64,000 nt of DNA, from NCBI GenBank assembly GCA_009667805.1, contig CM019075.1:20457615-20521614 (forward strand), read 5' to 3'. Both the position numbers and the translations under genes were made by a program. The notes below the pieces were generated by a model. It ran no database searches. It was not told the origin of the DNA and saw only the letters and a program-made list of their open reading frames with translations. Origin of the DNA: Leptobrachium leishanense. Taxonomy: Eukaryota > Chordata > Amphibia > Anura > Megophryidae. Positions 23,871-34,881 of the stretch are shown here, one piece after another; positions within the stretch are counted from its first letter, which is position 1; every line of letters begins with the position of its first letter.

Positions 23871-25431
23871 TAGAGGATATACAGTGTTCTGTCCAACAAG
23901 TGCTCAACCCACTACAACACGACACCTTGCATTCAATCATTGCCCTTCCTGTAATCCTTTCCATTACTAGCGGATTGGGTCTCGCACATTATTTTACTAC
24001 CATCTCCTTGGCTATTACTATTTTTCACGGCTTATTCTGTACATAAATATTAAGCGCATTAGGAGATGGTGTTCTGATATTTGCTATGTATATTTACAAA
24101 GTGCCATGCTACTCACTTTCAGAAAGCAGGTCCAATAACAAAGTGTAAATGCTATATACATATTGGAGAATCACAGAATCATGGAGAGAATATATATATA
24201 TATAAATAGATAGAGAAGGACCATAGGTGTGTGAATACTGCAACCCTCTCAATCATTCCTCGAGCCTGAACGACTTGAATCTCTGAGAAGATACAGCCAG
24301 ATGGAAGAATATATCAGTCAGATTCCCCCTCCCCGCGTCCCCGATCCTTGCAAGCATCAATAACGCAGCCAAGAGGACATTATGGTTTTTATTGTGTTGG
24401 AATATGACATAAAATAATCAGACATATCTCATGTCAGTTTTCCTGAAAACGCTCAGAGGGAAATAGAATGCAATTCCATTTATAAACGCGGGTCTCTCCT
24501 CCGCGATCCCGATGAAAACCCTTTTCAAAATGTGTTTACATCTTGCAAACATTCGGCAAACGGGCAAGATAATGACGCGTGACATGTAAATGTGTAGCGA
24601 CGACACCGGGGGATCGGCGCATTCTTCGGATTTACTTGACCTTACTCCGGTTCCTAAAAGTGTGCATTTCCAGAACGTGCCATCAGATAAGCGTCCGTAG
24701 CCGGAAAGTGCGCGGCGTCCAAACACTAAGGAAAATTATAGTGATTGTGCCGCGTATGTGTCAGTACAGGAAACGTGAAACATTGCATACGGAACCCGCT
24801 AATCACACGGAAACAGGCCAGCAACATCTGAGATTTAATTACAAGTGCTTTTACATAAAAAGGTCTTCCTGGGATAAAGAGGCTCGGTGAGACGTGGTGT
24901 CTGTGTCTTGGTGAGGGGGGGAAACCAGCTGCTAAGAGGAGGCACGGCCATTTCTCATCGCGAGCCACTCACGGATGAATTGTCGGAGATCTCGCTACTT
25001 GCGGCGCTGGAAATAGCATCTGTGAAAAAATAGGAAAAAGGACCCAAAGCCGACAATCATTCTGACACACATATATATATATATATATTAGATTTATAAT
25101 TTTATCGCTGCGCGAAGGAGTCTGGCAACAGCCGAACGGGAAGGATCGGCCCCGCACTCGCGTGTTACAGCGCTCATGTTGATGTAGCGACTTTTAGATT
25201 CATGGGTTAACGATACAAGAGCATAATCAGGCAGACGCAAAGGACATATCTAGGACATGGAATGGAGAGATCCAGATTATGCGAGCGAAGGCGCTACGTG
25301 TGCGCGCGAGTGGAATTTATACATTTTAAAATGCGTGCTCTTTGTATACGGGCTCTGCACATCCTTCGACAACAAAGGGTCCACACACACAGATTCTGTT
25401 GTGTTACCGTCGAGTTGCACTCAGAGAGAAG
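23871..25431. other. Non-repetitive DNA, no gene seen
   Basis: Includes a (TA)n-like run near 24190-24205 and another at 25070-25088. The stretch 24420-25190 is rich in CpG and AATTA words and resembles non-coding regulatory DNA. No exon or RNA gene could be supported. Confidence 0.5.
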
Positions 25432-25806
25432 TAGGGATGTCCCGAACACAATTTTCGGGCCCTTGATCTGATCCGTATGGTATTCGGATTGGTCGATGAT
25501 CCGCGACCGGGCCAGCAGTTCCCTAGAGAAAGAGGGAGGGCCTCGGCATTCAATCGTGGCATCTTGCTGGCCTGCTCGTGGGTCATCGAGCAAGCAGGCA
25601 GTTAAGGCAGAGGAACCCAGACTCCAGCTAGGAGGCAGGCAGGGTCTTCCCACCTCCTGCAAGACTCGCAAGTCACTCACGACCAAGGGAGCAGGATTTC
25701 AGCTCCGATGGTGGAAGTCTTACTGCCCAGAACATCAAAAAGCCGATCCCCCCGAAAGATGCCAAGATCGGGTCCCGACCCTAGTGATCGGATCAGGACG
25801 TTCTTA
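25432..25806 (+). mobile_element. Diverged short hAT-like element
   Basis: Starts TAGGGATGTCCCGAACA, a typical hAT terminus. The right end TCAGGACGTTCTTA matches the inverse of TAGGGATGTCCCGA at 10 of 14 positions, and all four differences are transitions. CAGAGAGA occurs on both sides, two bases off the predicted left boundary, so it is a probable but imperfect target duplication. The 375-bp interior has no coding potential. Confidence 0.6.
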
Positions 25807-26078
25807 CAGAGAGATGCTAAGGTAACTCTGAATTTGCTGCCAGTCGGTTGCTAATGGACGGACTGCACAAAAATACCGGTTTATTGAAACGGCAGCCATT
25901 CACAAAGTGGTGAACGACACCGAGTGCTTCAACTTAGACACGTCGATCGTCCTCCTGACTTTCACCAATCGGGGGTCTTATTGTATAATTGATTAGTCAC
26001 CCCATTTTCTTATATATATATATATATATTGGTGTCACATGAACCTCTAGGCTTGACAAAGACTCAACGAAAGCCCAT

Positions 26079-26976
26079 CAGGGTTATTCAAAGAGAATCG
26101 AAAAGCCGCCGCACGTTCGGTGACATTTCGTTCTATTCAATTCGGGGCGATTTGGCGATCGCATTTCGGCGACCCTGCGGTGTATTTAGCAAGCAACACA
26201 AGGCCGTCATAGTGCAGGGAAAAGCTGTCGCAAACCCGCAAAACCCGACGAAGGCTCACCGAAACCCGCAAAAACATATGGATTAATCCCGCTGAACACG
26301 CTGGAGAAACCCGAGCAGGAGCCGATCTGAGCACAGAGCAGCCGCCGGAAAAAGCCGACACCGCAGACGAATGGAGTGGAAAAAAAAACCCACCAGTATG
26401 CTTGAATGTTTGAAAAGTGAAACGTTGTTTGCAAAGAAACTACGGAGCGAAAATGCCTGAAATTTACATATGAGGTCCAGGGAATGATAATAAAGAGGGC
26501 TATTACAGAAAAGAAAAAAACGTTTAAAAAAAATAAAAAAAGGATAATTTTTTTTTGCAAAAAAATCCCAAAAAATGCGTAAAAGATCCTAAAAAAATAA
26601 GCTAAAGATAAAGAGACTTTTTACTGGAGAATTTTATAATGAACGGTTTATTAGATATTGAATTAAAACGGGAATATTTTTAACATTGAAGCCTATGGGA
26701 TTCGCCTGAATAAATCTGCCGCATGAAACCACCGAATGGCAGGGCCTTTTCGGCAACTATTCTCTGCTGTTCGGTGTCTCTGAATAGATTAACCATTGCT
26801 TCTCTATGGGGGATTTCACTGCCCTCGAACAGGCACCGTATGTGCAGGCAATTCGCTAACATTTGGCGAATTGCCTGCTCTCTGGATAGCCGAATGGCCA
26901 AGAAAGGTAACCGAACGCTGATTTTCAGCATTCGGTTACCTTTCGGCAGCCATTCGGATCTCTTTGAATAACCCTG
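26079..26976 (+). mobile_element. DNA transposon with 18-bp TIR CAGGGTTATTCAAAGAGA, copy 1
   Basis: Both ends carry the same 18-bp inverted repeat. The interior (898 bp) holds smaller hairpins, including GGTAACCGAACGCTGA facing its complement near 26905-26945, and A/T runs around 26510-26620. No transposase is present. The flanking trinucleotides are CAT and CAA. The related copy at 63157-63985 is in the opposite orientation. Partial relatives lie at 28577, 29430, 48266, 54480 and 55690. The superfamily is unresolved: there is neither an 8-bp (hAT) nor a TTAA duplication. Confidence 0.8.
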
Positions 26977-28576
26977 CAAATGTTGACTGATCCACTTGGG
27001 TCAGAGATACATTTGGCTCAACTTCTATCTACCATGTTGAAGCTGACGCACACAAAAACAGCCGAACGTGGAAACACTCATTCAGGGCATATTGGTACCA
27101 CCTCAAGAGAGGCTATTCACTGATCGCCAGTGTTTGCCAACAGGAAAAGCTTCACAGCGAAGCTACTCTTTGGATTTCAGCTTTGGAAATTGCTGGCGCT
27201 GCAATTTACGCCATTATTTGCAACAAAGGCAAGCACTGGCCTTTTGTGAACCCCTATATTCTTCAATTTAAAAAGAGAGAGCCCAATCACACCGCTGGGA
27301 GTCTGTGGAGGAGCCATTTATAGGACAAAAACGCGACATTTTGGAATGCAACAGGAGCCCGTTTCCACCGTGATATATAATCTTTAATATCTGGTGACAG
27401 ATCCCTGATTGTGTCCTCGTTTAATAACCACGACATTGCACGGAGCCCTTTTCCAAACTGGATACGGTTACAGCCGTTACCATCAGCTACGGTCTCCAAG
27501 CGGTATATTGTGGTGTGCGCCATCTATAATCTAGCTGTGATTAATATGAAATAAAGAAGCGCCTGGCAGCTTTGATGGCGTCGTAGCAGCACAGCTCCGC
27601 TAACTAGATTCTGTTTTATGCCTACGCTATATTTCTACAAACACTGCCATTGGGATAATACGAGATCAAGGCGGCGGACGGCGTTTCCCTAAATATAACT
27701 TGCGGAAGGAAAGAGTGATTCACTAACCCAGATCTTTGTTGCAATGTAAAGCTGTTACCGTGTAATAAATGATCACGGAAGCCCTGGACCGTAAGGCGCG
27801 TATAACATCCCCGGATCCTCGGCAAAATATCTCCTTTAATGCTCTGCCCATACATTACTTTGTGCCATTATTACATTTTTAAACATGCTGCCGAAGCACA
27901 CACATTTCATATTCCTTTTTTCCCCAAGTAAATTATTCATCGTATTGATCCAGATGTATGGTTTATGGCCCAGGAGTCATCTGTCACAATATACAATAAA
28001 TACTATTTAAGTTCCATGTTTGTCTCCCGAGTAGGTCGTGTCGCCCGGCTTTGGCACTAAATCCAAATCAAATCATGACCTGGAACGTCCAGGACGTATC
28101 AAAAGCCAACGCGCGGCCGGCGATTGATAGATTTCCCAGCATTTAAGCGTTATTGTGTGTAAAGTGTTTCTGTAGGTAATGCCCCATAGATCAACAGATA
28201 CTCCGCCGGGGCAGCTTTACTTCGATATCGTATTAAGTGGATAACCTCGCTGGACGAGCAGCATTTCAGCCGCTAAATCGGAAAACCCATCCAACAAAAC
28301 CGCCGGAAACGCCAGAAGATCTAGAACGTCTTGAAACGGTCAATGGCTTCTTGACAAAATTAACGCGCGTCGTGTGGCGTCCACATGTGCGTCCGTGCAA
28401 AAGCATGTCCGTTGCAACAGATGTGCTTCCTGCGATCATGAGGCCCGAGCCGCATAGTAACCATCCAACGCATGGGTGGTGGAACCGCTCTAAATCAAGA
28501 CCTGTCGCAACAGACCTCAAGCAGTTCTTGATGTACAAAACCCATGATGCTTTGCCAGCCTTAAGCCTGATTAATT
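26977..28576. other. Mostly non-repetitive DNA, some transposon-related segments
   Basis: The stretch 27060-27250 shares words with 29720-29830 (GGCGCTGCAATTT-like, AAGGCAAGCACTGGCC-like), so relatives of the TIR family may extend beyond 26976. From 27290 to 28250 the sequence is unique-looking and CpG-bearing. Near 28530-28560, TACAAAACCCATGATGC resembles the ZNF143/SBS motif found in foldbacks elsewhere in the window. No gene is supported. Confidence 0.45.
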
Positions 28577-28910
28577 TAGGGAGTAATTCAGAGAGCACCA
28601 TAATTCCAACGCTCTCTCGTCAGCACAATTTGACAAGTTCAATTCGCTGACCCTGCGGTGAATTCATCATTCACAGCGAAGTGCGCCAAAGGGTTCTGCC
28701 GAATGCCACCAACCTGCCAAACAAACCGCCGAACAAAGCCACAAATTGCCGAACGCCGCTCAAAAAAGCCGCTCAGCCACTGAACGGGGGGGGGGGGGGC
28801 GAACCACAGCAAACAAAAAAAAAATTCAATTTTTTAAAAGGTGTTTAAAAGACATTCCTATTCTTTAGGCAAGCCTACCACCAGACTCACTGACACACCT
28901 CACTGCCCCA

Positions 28911-29108
28911 ACCAGCCCATCCCTCTCGCATTGCAGCCCATCCCTTTCGCCTTGCAGCCCATCCCTCTCGCCTCGCAGCCCATCCCTTTCGCCTTGCAGC
29001 CCATCCCTCCTGCCTTGCAGCCCATCCCTCCCACCTTGCAGTCCATCGCTCTCGCCTCGCAGCCCATCATTCTCTCCATGCAGCCCATCACTCGCCCCTT
29101 GCAGTCCT
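28911..29108 (+). repeat. 21-bp minisatellite, about 9 copies
   Basis: Unit CAGCCCATCCCTYTCGCCTTG, 21 bp. The period keeps frames open on both strands (minus strand MGCKARG-like heptads), which are artefacts. The array lies inside a degraded transposon. Confidence 0.93.
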
Positions 29109-29220
29109 CTCCTCCTGTTTCCACCCCCAACCCTTCTAGATAGTGAGTTCCCACAGGAATAAGGTCCTAGTACTGGTTTATCAAAATGTTATTCAATGTA
29201 GTTTAACCCTGTCTATACTA

Positions 29221-29275
29221 TGCGCCTTGTACAGTGCTGCGGAATATGCTGCCACTATATAAATAACAAAAAAAA
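29221..29275 (+). mobile_element. L2-type 3'-tail fragment
   Basis: TGTACAGTGCTGCGGAATAT then GCCACTATATAAATAA is the plus-orientation form of the vertebrate L2-group tail. Confidence 0.7.
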
Positions 29276-29725
29276 TACATGAAAATAATAAGGTCCTATG
29301 AATAATCATAAAAAGGTTTGTTACAGAATAAACAAAATACCATTAAAAAAATAAAGGCAGAATAAAGAATTTCGCAGAAAAATGTCTAGCAAAACAATAA
29401 AACGGCTTTTTGCTGCAAATGAAAAGAATAACTGAAACCTATGGGATTCACCTGTCAAACTGAACCACCAAAAATCAGGGCATTTCGCTGACATTTCGGT
29501 GTTCTCTGAATAGATTAACCATTACTTGTCTATGGGACAATTTTGTTGCCGCCGAAGGTCACCAAATTGCAGCGATCTCAGGTGAATTGCACCGTATTTT
29601 GCTGGCAATTCGTCAATATTTGTCTAATCGTCAGCTTTCTGAATAGCCAAATTGACCTGTATGGTGAAATTCACCGGTCGGTGCAATTCGGTGGCAAATT
29701 TGGCACTCTTTGATCTCCAAGTGTG

Positions 29726-30331
29726 ACATGTTCACAGACGGAAAATCTTTACACCTCTAGCAATCTTCTGGCAGCGCCAGAAATTTTGCACTGCGCGCCT
29801 GCCTTGTGACTGCCACTATAGACTTTGTATGTTGAAACACTCCGAGTCGTGGCTAGTTGTCTTGGCTAGGATTTCATTTCTGCAGTCTGGCATGGGAGGC
29901 TGTACCCGTCGCACAATCTGCCTCGTCTGTTTTAGAAGTTCACATCGTGCAATCTGGCAAAACGTCATCAGAATGGATCATAAAAAAAAAAAAAGAACAT
30001 GGCACAGCGTGCTGCGGGTTTTAAAGTGAACCGTGAGCTCCTATTATGTGGACCGACAGAAGATGTTGCATTGATCATACAGGTCGGTGTGATATCTTCT
30101 CGCTCACTGGGTTATCCCTGACCATCACTTCAATGTCGGGCCCCGGCATCGTGCTGCACTGTGGGAGAGTATGGGCTATTGGCCCTAGGCAATGAAGTTA
30201 TCCCTCCGACTTGCCAGTCACCACTCAGCAGCCAATTAGAAAAGAGTAGGAGCGAGTGTAACGCCGCTCTCCAGTCAGACTTCTGTTGGCATGCCAATGG
30301 AAGAGACTCTTACATTGAGGTGGCAGCTTTC
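29726..30331. other. Non-repetitive DNA, no gene seen
   Basis: No exon, RNA gene or repeat boundary could be recognised apart from an A run at about 29983. Confidence 0.45.
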
Positions 30332-30960
30332 TTAAAGGGACAGTACCACTTCCATGAGCTGTAACTAGATTACTTGTGCATTACAAATAAAACACATGCT
30401 GCTGTTTTGTTTATTTTAAGTAATTGCATGTGAAAAGGGAGAAAAAAATATTAGCTCCCTATCATCTTGTTGATTTTTCCCATGAGGCAACATTTGCCAA
30501 ATGTTTTTCTTTACTTCTGTGGTTTATCTAATCTACAGTATTAGACAGTTTACTGAGATGGAGGAGGGAATGTTTAAAGAAGGCTGCAGACTTTTTCTTC
30601 AGACTACTCAAGAGATGGCAGCTGAAGGAGTTAAAACAGGCAGCAGAAGCGGCTCTATAATTAGGCAATACAGGCAGCAGCCTAAGGCCTCGCTCCTACT
30701 GGGGCCTCAGATCATGGAGATAATGTAGATTGCCATTGTAATGACATTACACACAAATACACTACTGCATTTACATACATATGTGATGTTTAACAAGAGA
30801 GCTGAATTATTATCCTCCTTATTTCAAATGTATTGGGTTAATGTCTAAAGCCTGTGCACAGCTAGAAGGGCCTCATATTAAAGCTTGGCCTAAGGCCTCA
30901 CTAGTCCTACAGCCGCCACTGACAGGGAGCTTAATAGACTTTGAATACATCCCACACAAT
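30332..30960 (+). mobile_element. Kolobok/T2-like MITE, interrupted by a hAT element
   Basis: Starts at TTAA followed by AGGGACAGTACC, matching the TTAA target and AGGRR start known for amphibian Kolobok/T2 elements. The body (CTAGATTACTTG, AAGTAATTGCATGTG, CCCATGAGGCAACATTT, GGAGGAGGGAATG) recurs in order at 44752-45118. A 278-bp element splits it at 30644-30921. The right end is not clearly preserved. Confidence 0.6.
30644..30921 (+). mobile_element. 278-bp non-autonomous hAT element nested in the MITE
   Basis: Ends are CAGAAGCGGCTCTA and, inverted, CAGTGGCGGCTGTA (11 of 14 matching). Flanking octamers ACAGGCAG (30636-30643) and ACAGGGAG (30922-30929) are an 8-bp target duplication with one mismatch. 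The uninterrupted related MITE at about 45100 reads GACAGGGAGCTTAA at the homologous place, confirming the empty site. Confidence 0.82.
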
Positions 30961-30984
30961 ACAATGCTGTGTGTCGGTGACTGA

Positions 30985-31095
30985 CCCATTCACTCCATTC
31001 TATGGCCAAAGCCACACAGTGAGGAGCAAGCGATGGAAAGATACTGTGGGGGGGGGGGGGGCAGGCTACAACACAAAATATCACACAATGGATGC
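30985..31095 (+). repeat. Interspersed repeat shared with 60640-60750 (inverted)
   Basis: CCACACAGTGAGGAGCAAG, AAGATACT, then CTACAACACAAAATATCACA matches the reverse complement of 60640-60750 almost throughout. A run of about 14 G lies at 31048, where the other copy has only TGGGGGC. Confidence 0.75.
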
Positions 31096-31904
31096 ACCCA
31101 GTGACAATATTCGGCAAACTGACGATAATTGGTAACAGTCTTTTATTTGCCGATAATCGGCTAAATTGACTCACTGCTGCCGCAACACTCAAAGTCCCGC
31201 AGCTCAGTTCTGATCTGGGGCTTCTCCCACAGCAGGCTGACATCTTGGATGCCACCACTCACTGTAGGACTTCCCTGCCTAGTGACGGTATCGCACATGA
31301 GCGCCATGACAAAAGAAATGGGGCTTCCCTCCCACCTGGCAGGGAATTCCCTATGCAGGAGATACAGGGGTCTTTTGGATCCCTGTATCTCCGGAAAAGG
31401 GTCCCCTGGACCAATCAGGAATGGGGACATGACTGATGGCATGAGCCGGACGTTTCACTAATGAAACCTGAGTGACGATTGGGGCCAAGGATAACTTTAT
31501 GGCACCTAATGGTATTTAAGGTCAGAGAGGGGAGGGCCAGACCTCTTTGCTCCTGGACATCCTAAAATCAACAGCCAAGAAATTCCCACACGCCCGCCCA
31601 AGAACGATGGTGGATGACGCCACAGCTAAGTTCTGGCGGAAGGTCTGGCCAGCTGGTGTGAAATACATAAGCCGCCTATGAGCCGCCATTGGGGAGACGA
31701 TTTCTGCAGGCCTCAGGTGCCCAGAATGATGAGCTCTGAGTGAATTATATGTGGTAACTAGGGATGCACCGATACCACTTTTTTAAGACCGAGTACGAGT
31801 ACCGATACTTTTCTTCAAGTACTAACCGATACCGAGTATCAATACTTTTTTTTAAGTCATGTGAACGCTTTCCAATAAGAACAGACCTCATAAAAATGCC
31901 CCCA

Positions 31905-32665
31905 GCTCATGGATATGCTCATGGATACTGCCCCAGCTCATGGATACTGCCCCAGCTCATGGATACTGCCCCAGCTCATGGAAATTCCCCCAGCACATGG
32001 ATACTGCCCCCCAGCTCATGGATATTGCCCCCAGCTCATGGATATTGTCCCCAGCTCATGGATATTGTCCCCAGCTCATGGATATTGTCCCCAGCTCATG
32101 GATATTGCCCCCAGCTCATGGATATTGTCCCCAGCTTATGGATATTGCCCCCAGCTCATGGATATTGCCCCCAGCTCATGGATATTGCCCCCAAGCTCAT
32201 GGATATGCCTCAGCTCATAGATACTGCCCCCCGGCTCATGGATACTGCCCCCCAGCTCATGGAATATGCCCCAGCTCATGGGATATGCTCCAGCTCATGG
32301 GATATGCTCCAGCTCATGGGATATGCCCCAGCTCATGGGATATGCCCCAGTACATGGGATATGCCCCAGTACATGGATATACCTCAGCTCATGGATACTG
32401 CCACCCAGCTCATGGATACTGCCCCCCAGCTCATGGGATATGCCCCATCTCATGGGATATGCCCCCAGTACATGGGATATGCCCCAGTACATGGATATAC
32501 CTCAGCTCATGGATACTGCCACCCAGCTCATGGATACTGCCCCCCAGCTCATGGGATATGCCCCAGCTCATGGGATATGCCCCAGCTGATGGATAATGCC
32601 CCCCAGCTTGTGGCTAATGCCCCCCAACTCGTGGCCAATGCCTCCCAGCTCATGGATATGGCCCC
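31905..32665 (+). repeat. 18-21 bp minisatellite inside the hAT element
   Basis: Unit CCCCAGCTCATGGATACTGC with GATATTGTC, GGATATGC and CAGTACATGG variants, about 38 copies. Unit length shifts from 20 bp at the left to 19-21 bp at the right. A longer block near 32345-32400 is repeated at about 32470-32530. Confidence 0.93.
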
Positions 32666-32671
32666 CCCGTT

Positions 32672-33148
32672 CACCTGGAGCTCTCCGCGATGATACTTAC
32701 CTTCCTGGGCGACACCGGGAAAGTCTGTGCGTTGCGCTCGTTGGAAGGACCCCAGCCGCGATCACATGGGACCACGTGATCGCGGCTGGTGTCCTTCCAA
32801 CGAGCGCAAGCGCAGAAACTTTCCTGGCGTCGCCCAGGAAGGTAAGTATGATCACGGAGAGCTCCAGGTGCCTGTCCGAATGCTCTATCGGCATTCGGAC
32901 AGGCCCTGCAGCTGCTCACCGCATGGTTTCCTACTTACCTTCCTGGGCGACGCTGGGAAAGTCTTTGCACGTGCGCTCGTTGGAAGGACCCCAGCCGCGA
33001 TCACGTGGTCCCATGTGATCGCGGCTGGGGTCCTTCCAACGAGCGCAACGCGCAAAGACTTTCCCGGCGTCGCCCAGGAAGGTAAGTATGAAACGGTGAG
33101 GAGAGCAGCTGCAGGGCCTGTCCGAATGCCGATAGAGCATTCGGACAG
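32672..33148. repeat. Nested palindromes inside the hAT element
   Basis: Palindrome one spans 32672-32870, centred near 32771 (arms begin CACCTGGAGCTCTCCG). Palindrome two spans about 32890-33130, centred near 33010, with related arms (CTTACCTTCCTGGGCGAC, GCTCGTTGGAAGGACCCCAG). Hairpins at 32871-32903 and 33117-33148 (CCTGTCCGAATGC facing its complement) flank the second one. The centres contain the near-palindromic GATCACATG/CACGTGATC. The two palindromes are themselves duplicates. Confidence 0.93.
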
Positions 33149-33219
33149 CCGCCCCAGCCCCTCGGATGCCAGCAAGCCGGCTCAATGCCGGCTTCCGGTA
33201 TCGGAAAAAAATATCGGGG

Positions 33220-33252
33220 GTACTGCAGGAGTACCAAGTACTCCTGCAGTAC
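33220..33252. repeat. Near-terminal hairpin of the hAT element
   Basis: GTACTGCAGGAGTAC faces GTACTCCTGCAGTAC across a 3-nt loop, 45 bp from the right end of the hAT element. Confidence 0.9.
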
Positions 33253-33513
33253 CCGGTATAGGCACAGATATCGATACTAGTATCGGTGCAACCCTAGTGG
33301 TAACTGCCTTCCGCATTAAGCGTTTGGGTCAGAATACGTGGAAACTAGCTGGATCCAGTGCCAATGTACATAACGATTGAATAAAATTCAATAAAGCTGT
33401 GGCCTATGCCTTTCCACCGGATTTAATGTGTCTGTGTCATTTATGAGGTGGGGGGGGCAAGGCCTCTGGTCGGTAGGTACCTTGCTTAAGCAGTCATGTA
33501 TTTTCTGCAACAG

Positions 33514-33647
33514 AGATCAGCAACCTCACCCTTTAAATGGTTTAGATTAGAACCACATTTCCCATGAGTCTCTACCAACCTAATGAGTAACTGAGCATCA
33601 TGGGAGATGAAGGTCCAAATCAACTGGAGGGTCATGGCTGCTGACCC
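33514..33647. mobile_element. Foldback MITE with ACCACATTTCCCATGAG-type arms
   Basis: GATCAGCAACCTCACCCTTT at the left pairs imperfectly with the inverse of GAGGGTCATGGCTGCTGACC at the right. The arms contain ACCACATTTCCCATGAG and, inverted, a TTCATCTCCCATGATGC form. These resemble the SBS/ZNF143 motif spread by hAT-type MITEs in vertebrates. Confidence 0.6.
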
Positions 33648-34467
33648 CATACCTACAGGGTCATATGAAGAGTCCTTGCAGAGGCCGGAGTTCAGACATA
33701 ACCATGTTTGTAAAAATAAAATATCTTAAATAAAAATATTTTTTATTAATTGAATGAAATAGATACAGTGTAATGTTTACAATGTTATTAAACACATTCA
33801 GGTATTGGAATAAGTTCTGATTTATGTTGTTTTTCCACGACTTTAAAAAACGGTACAGACTATCGGCACCGGATATCAGCTATCGGCCCCGATAATCGGT
33901 ATCAGCTCTAAACCAAATAATGTCGTTCTATCAGTAGTATAAATACAGAGTAATAGTATCACACACCGCATTGACAGGGCTGGGGGCTCCGTGACTAACG
34001 GCCAAAGGAATACACAGGGAGCCTGGTTGTGGATTATGTCCAGCAGAAGATTTGGGACCGGTACGCTCTATATTGAAGAGATATATAATGCTGGGGAAGC
34101 TAACTGGCTGTGACAGAGAAACCTGATCTCATTCCATTGCAGGCTGCCCTTTCTATAAGTACTTTGCCCTCCGTTTTTACTCTGATACATGCAATCGGCC
34201 ATCAGCGTAATGCAAGAAACTATAAACTCAGAGTGTTTAGCATCCCACAGGAATATTAAGTACTGCTCTGTGGTTTGTTCCGCTCAGGCAATCTGAATAG
34301 GGTGAGAAGAACCGGCCTGGAAGAAGACATGGAAATAACCAGGGCAGAACCAACGCATCTCATGTGTCAAGCAAGTGTCGGAAGCTCTGCGCTACATATA
34401 CAAACCACACGGCACATACTGTATGTTTGATAGCACTGATCTCATTTAAACGTTTATTTTCTTCTAG
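33648..34467. other. Non-repetitive DNA, no gene seen
   Basis: Near 33850-33915, words such as ACTATCGGCACCGGATATC and CCGATAATCGGTATCAG resemble hAT-derived TATCGG-rich termini, but no element can be bounded. The last 30 bp form a plausible splice acceptor for the next feature. Confidence 0.45.
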
Positions 34468-34881
34468 GAGCCATCGAGAGGCGTTACAGATGGACAAGAG
34501 CCCAACAGGAACAGGAAAGTGAAGTGTCACTCCCGACGTCCTGCAAGAGGGGCTAATGACAACTGGGTGAGAAGGCGAAGGAGAAGGAGAAGGAGGAACA
34601 TGATGCTTGACATACCAACAGCACCTCCGCCCACTGTAGACATTGCGCCTCTGCCGGAACCTGTGAATGTCAACGTTAACATCCGTCCACTTCCATCGGA
34701 CATGGACATCTCACAGGAGAACTGCAGCATTTTCGTGGAGGTCTATCAAGAGCAGACCCAGGTTTCCCAGGTGTCATGCGATCACATCTTCCATTCAGAC
34801 TGCATATTAATCTGTTATTGCTGGGGGTGTACTATGCCATCCCCATGGCGGGTGGGACTTGACATAGCACATCCCCACTGA
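34468..34881 (+). pseudogene. Possible RING-H2-like exon or gene fragment
   Basis: A 138-codon frame opens directly after a good 3' splice acceptor (CGTTTATTTTCTTCTAG, with CTGAT as a possible branch site 30 bp upstream). It encodes a basic N-terminal part including a run of eight to nine Arg, then PTAPPPTVDIAPLPEP, DMDISQENCSIF and VSCDHIFHSDCI. The last motif fits the C-x-H-x2-H-x2-C half of a RING-H2 domain. The first half has CSIF where C-x2-C is expected, and after DCI the sequence turns into repeat-like DNA without the final C-x2-C. It may be a decayed E3-ligase paralogue, a retrocopy or a chance frame. Low codon bias evidence; no upstream exon was found. Confidence 0.35.

Larger units (their letters stand above)
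28577..29725 (+). mobile_element. Degraded relative of the 18-bp-TIR family, copy 2
   Basis: The left part (AGTAATTCAGAGAGCACC, then CTGACCCTGCGGTGAATTC) matches the order seen at 26079-26200. The right part holds CCTATGGGATTCACCT at about 29437 and ends with a decayed CTCTTTGATCTCC. Inside are a 21-bp minisatellite (28911-29108), a G14 run at about 28786 and an L2-type tail (29221-29275). It has no coding capacity. Boundaries are approximate. Confidence 0.55.
31759..33296 (+). mobile_element. 1,538-bp non-autonomous hAT element with exact 8-bp TSD
   Basis: The left end is TAGGGATGCACCGATAC and the inverted right end TAGGGTTGCACCGATAC (one mismatch in 17). Both flanks are GTGGTAAC (31751-31758 and 33297-33304), an exact 8-bp target duplication diagnostic of hAT elements. 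There is no transposase. The interior is a 20-bp minisatellite (31905-32665) followed by nested palindromes (32672-33148) and a terminal hairpin (33220-33252). Frames of 200-300 codons through the minisatellite are artefacts. Confidence 0.95.
31490..33440 (+). mobile_element. Possible LTR-type element hosting the hAT insertion
   Basis: Removing the hAT at 31759-33296 joins a left part with a TATA-like TATTTAAGG (about 31514) to a right part with AATAAAATTCAATAAAGCTG (about 33380), spacing that fits an LTR promoter and polyadenylation signal. Clear TG...CA ends were not found, so a 3' UTR-like or unknown repeat is equally possible. Confidence 0.3.

Noticed and set aside
23885..24046. Hydrophobic 48-residue segment following the 37-bp array, vaguely like a retroviral envelope fragment
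   Set aside because: Too short, no cleavage site, cysteine motif or neighbouring retroviral sequence; resemblance is only compositional.
25432..25806. Exact 8-bp target duplication for the hAT-like element
   Set aside because: CAGAGAGA is present on both sides but two bases out of register on the left, so it is reported as probable only.
31764..32693. Frames of 218-309 codons rich in His, Gly, Tyr and Pro
   Set aside because: They track the minisatellite inside the hAT element, beginning in its terminal repeat.
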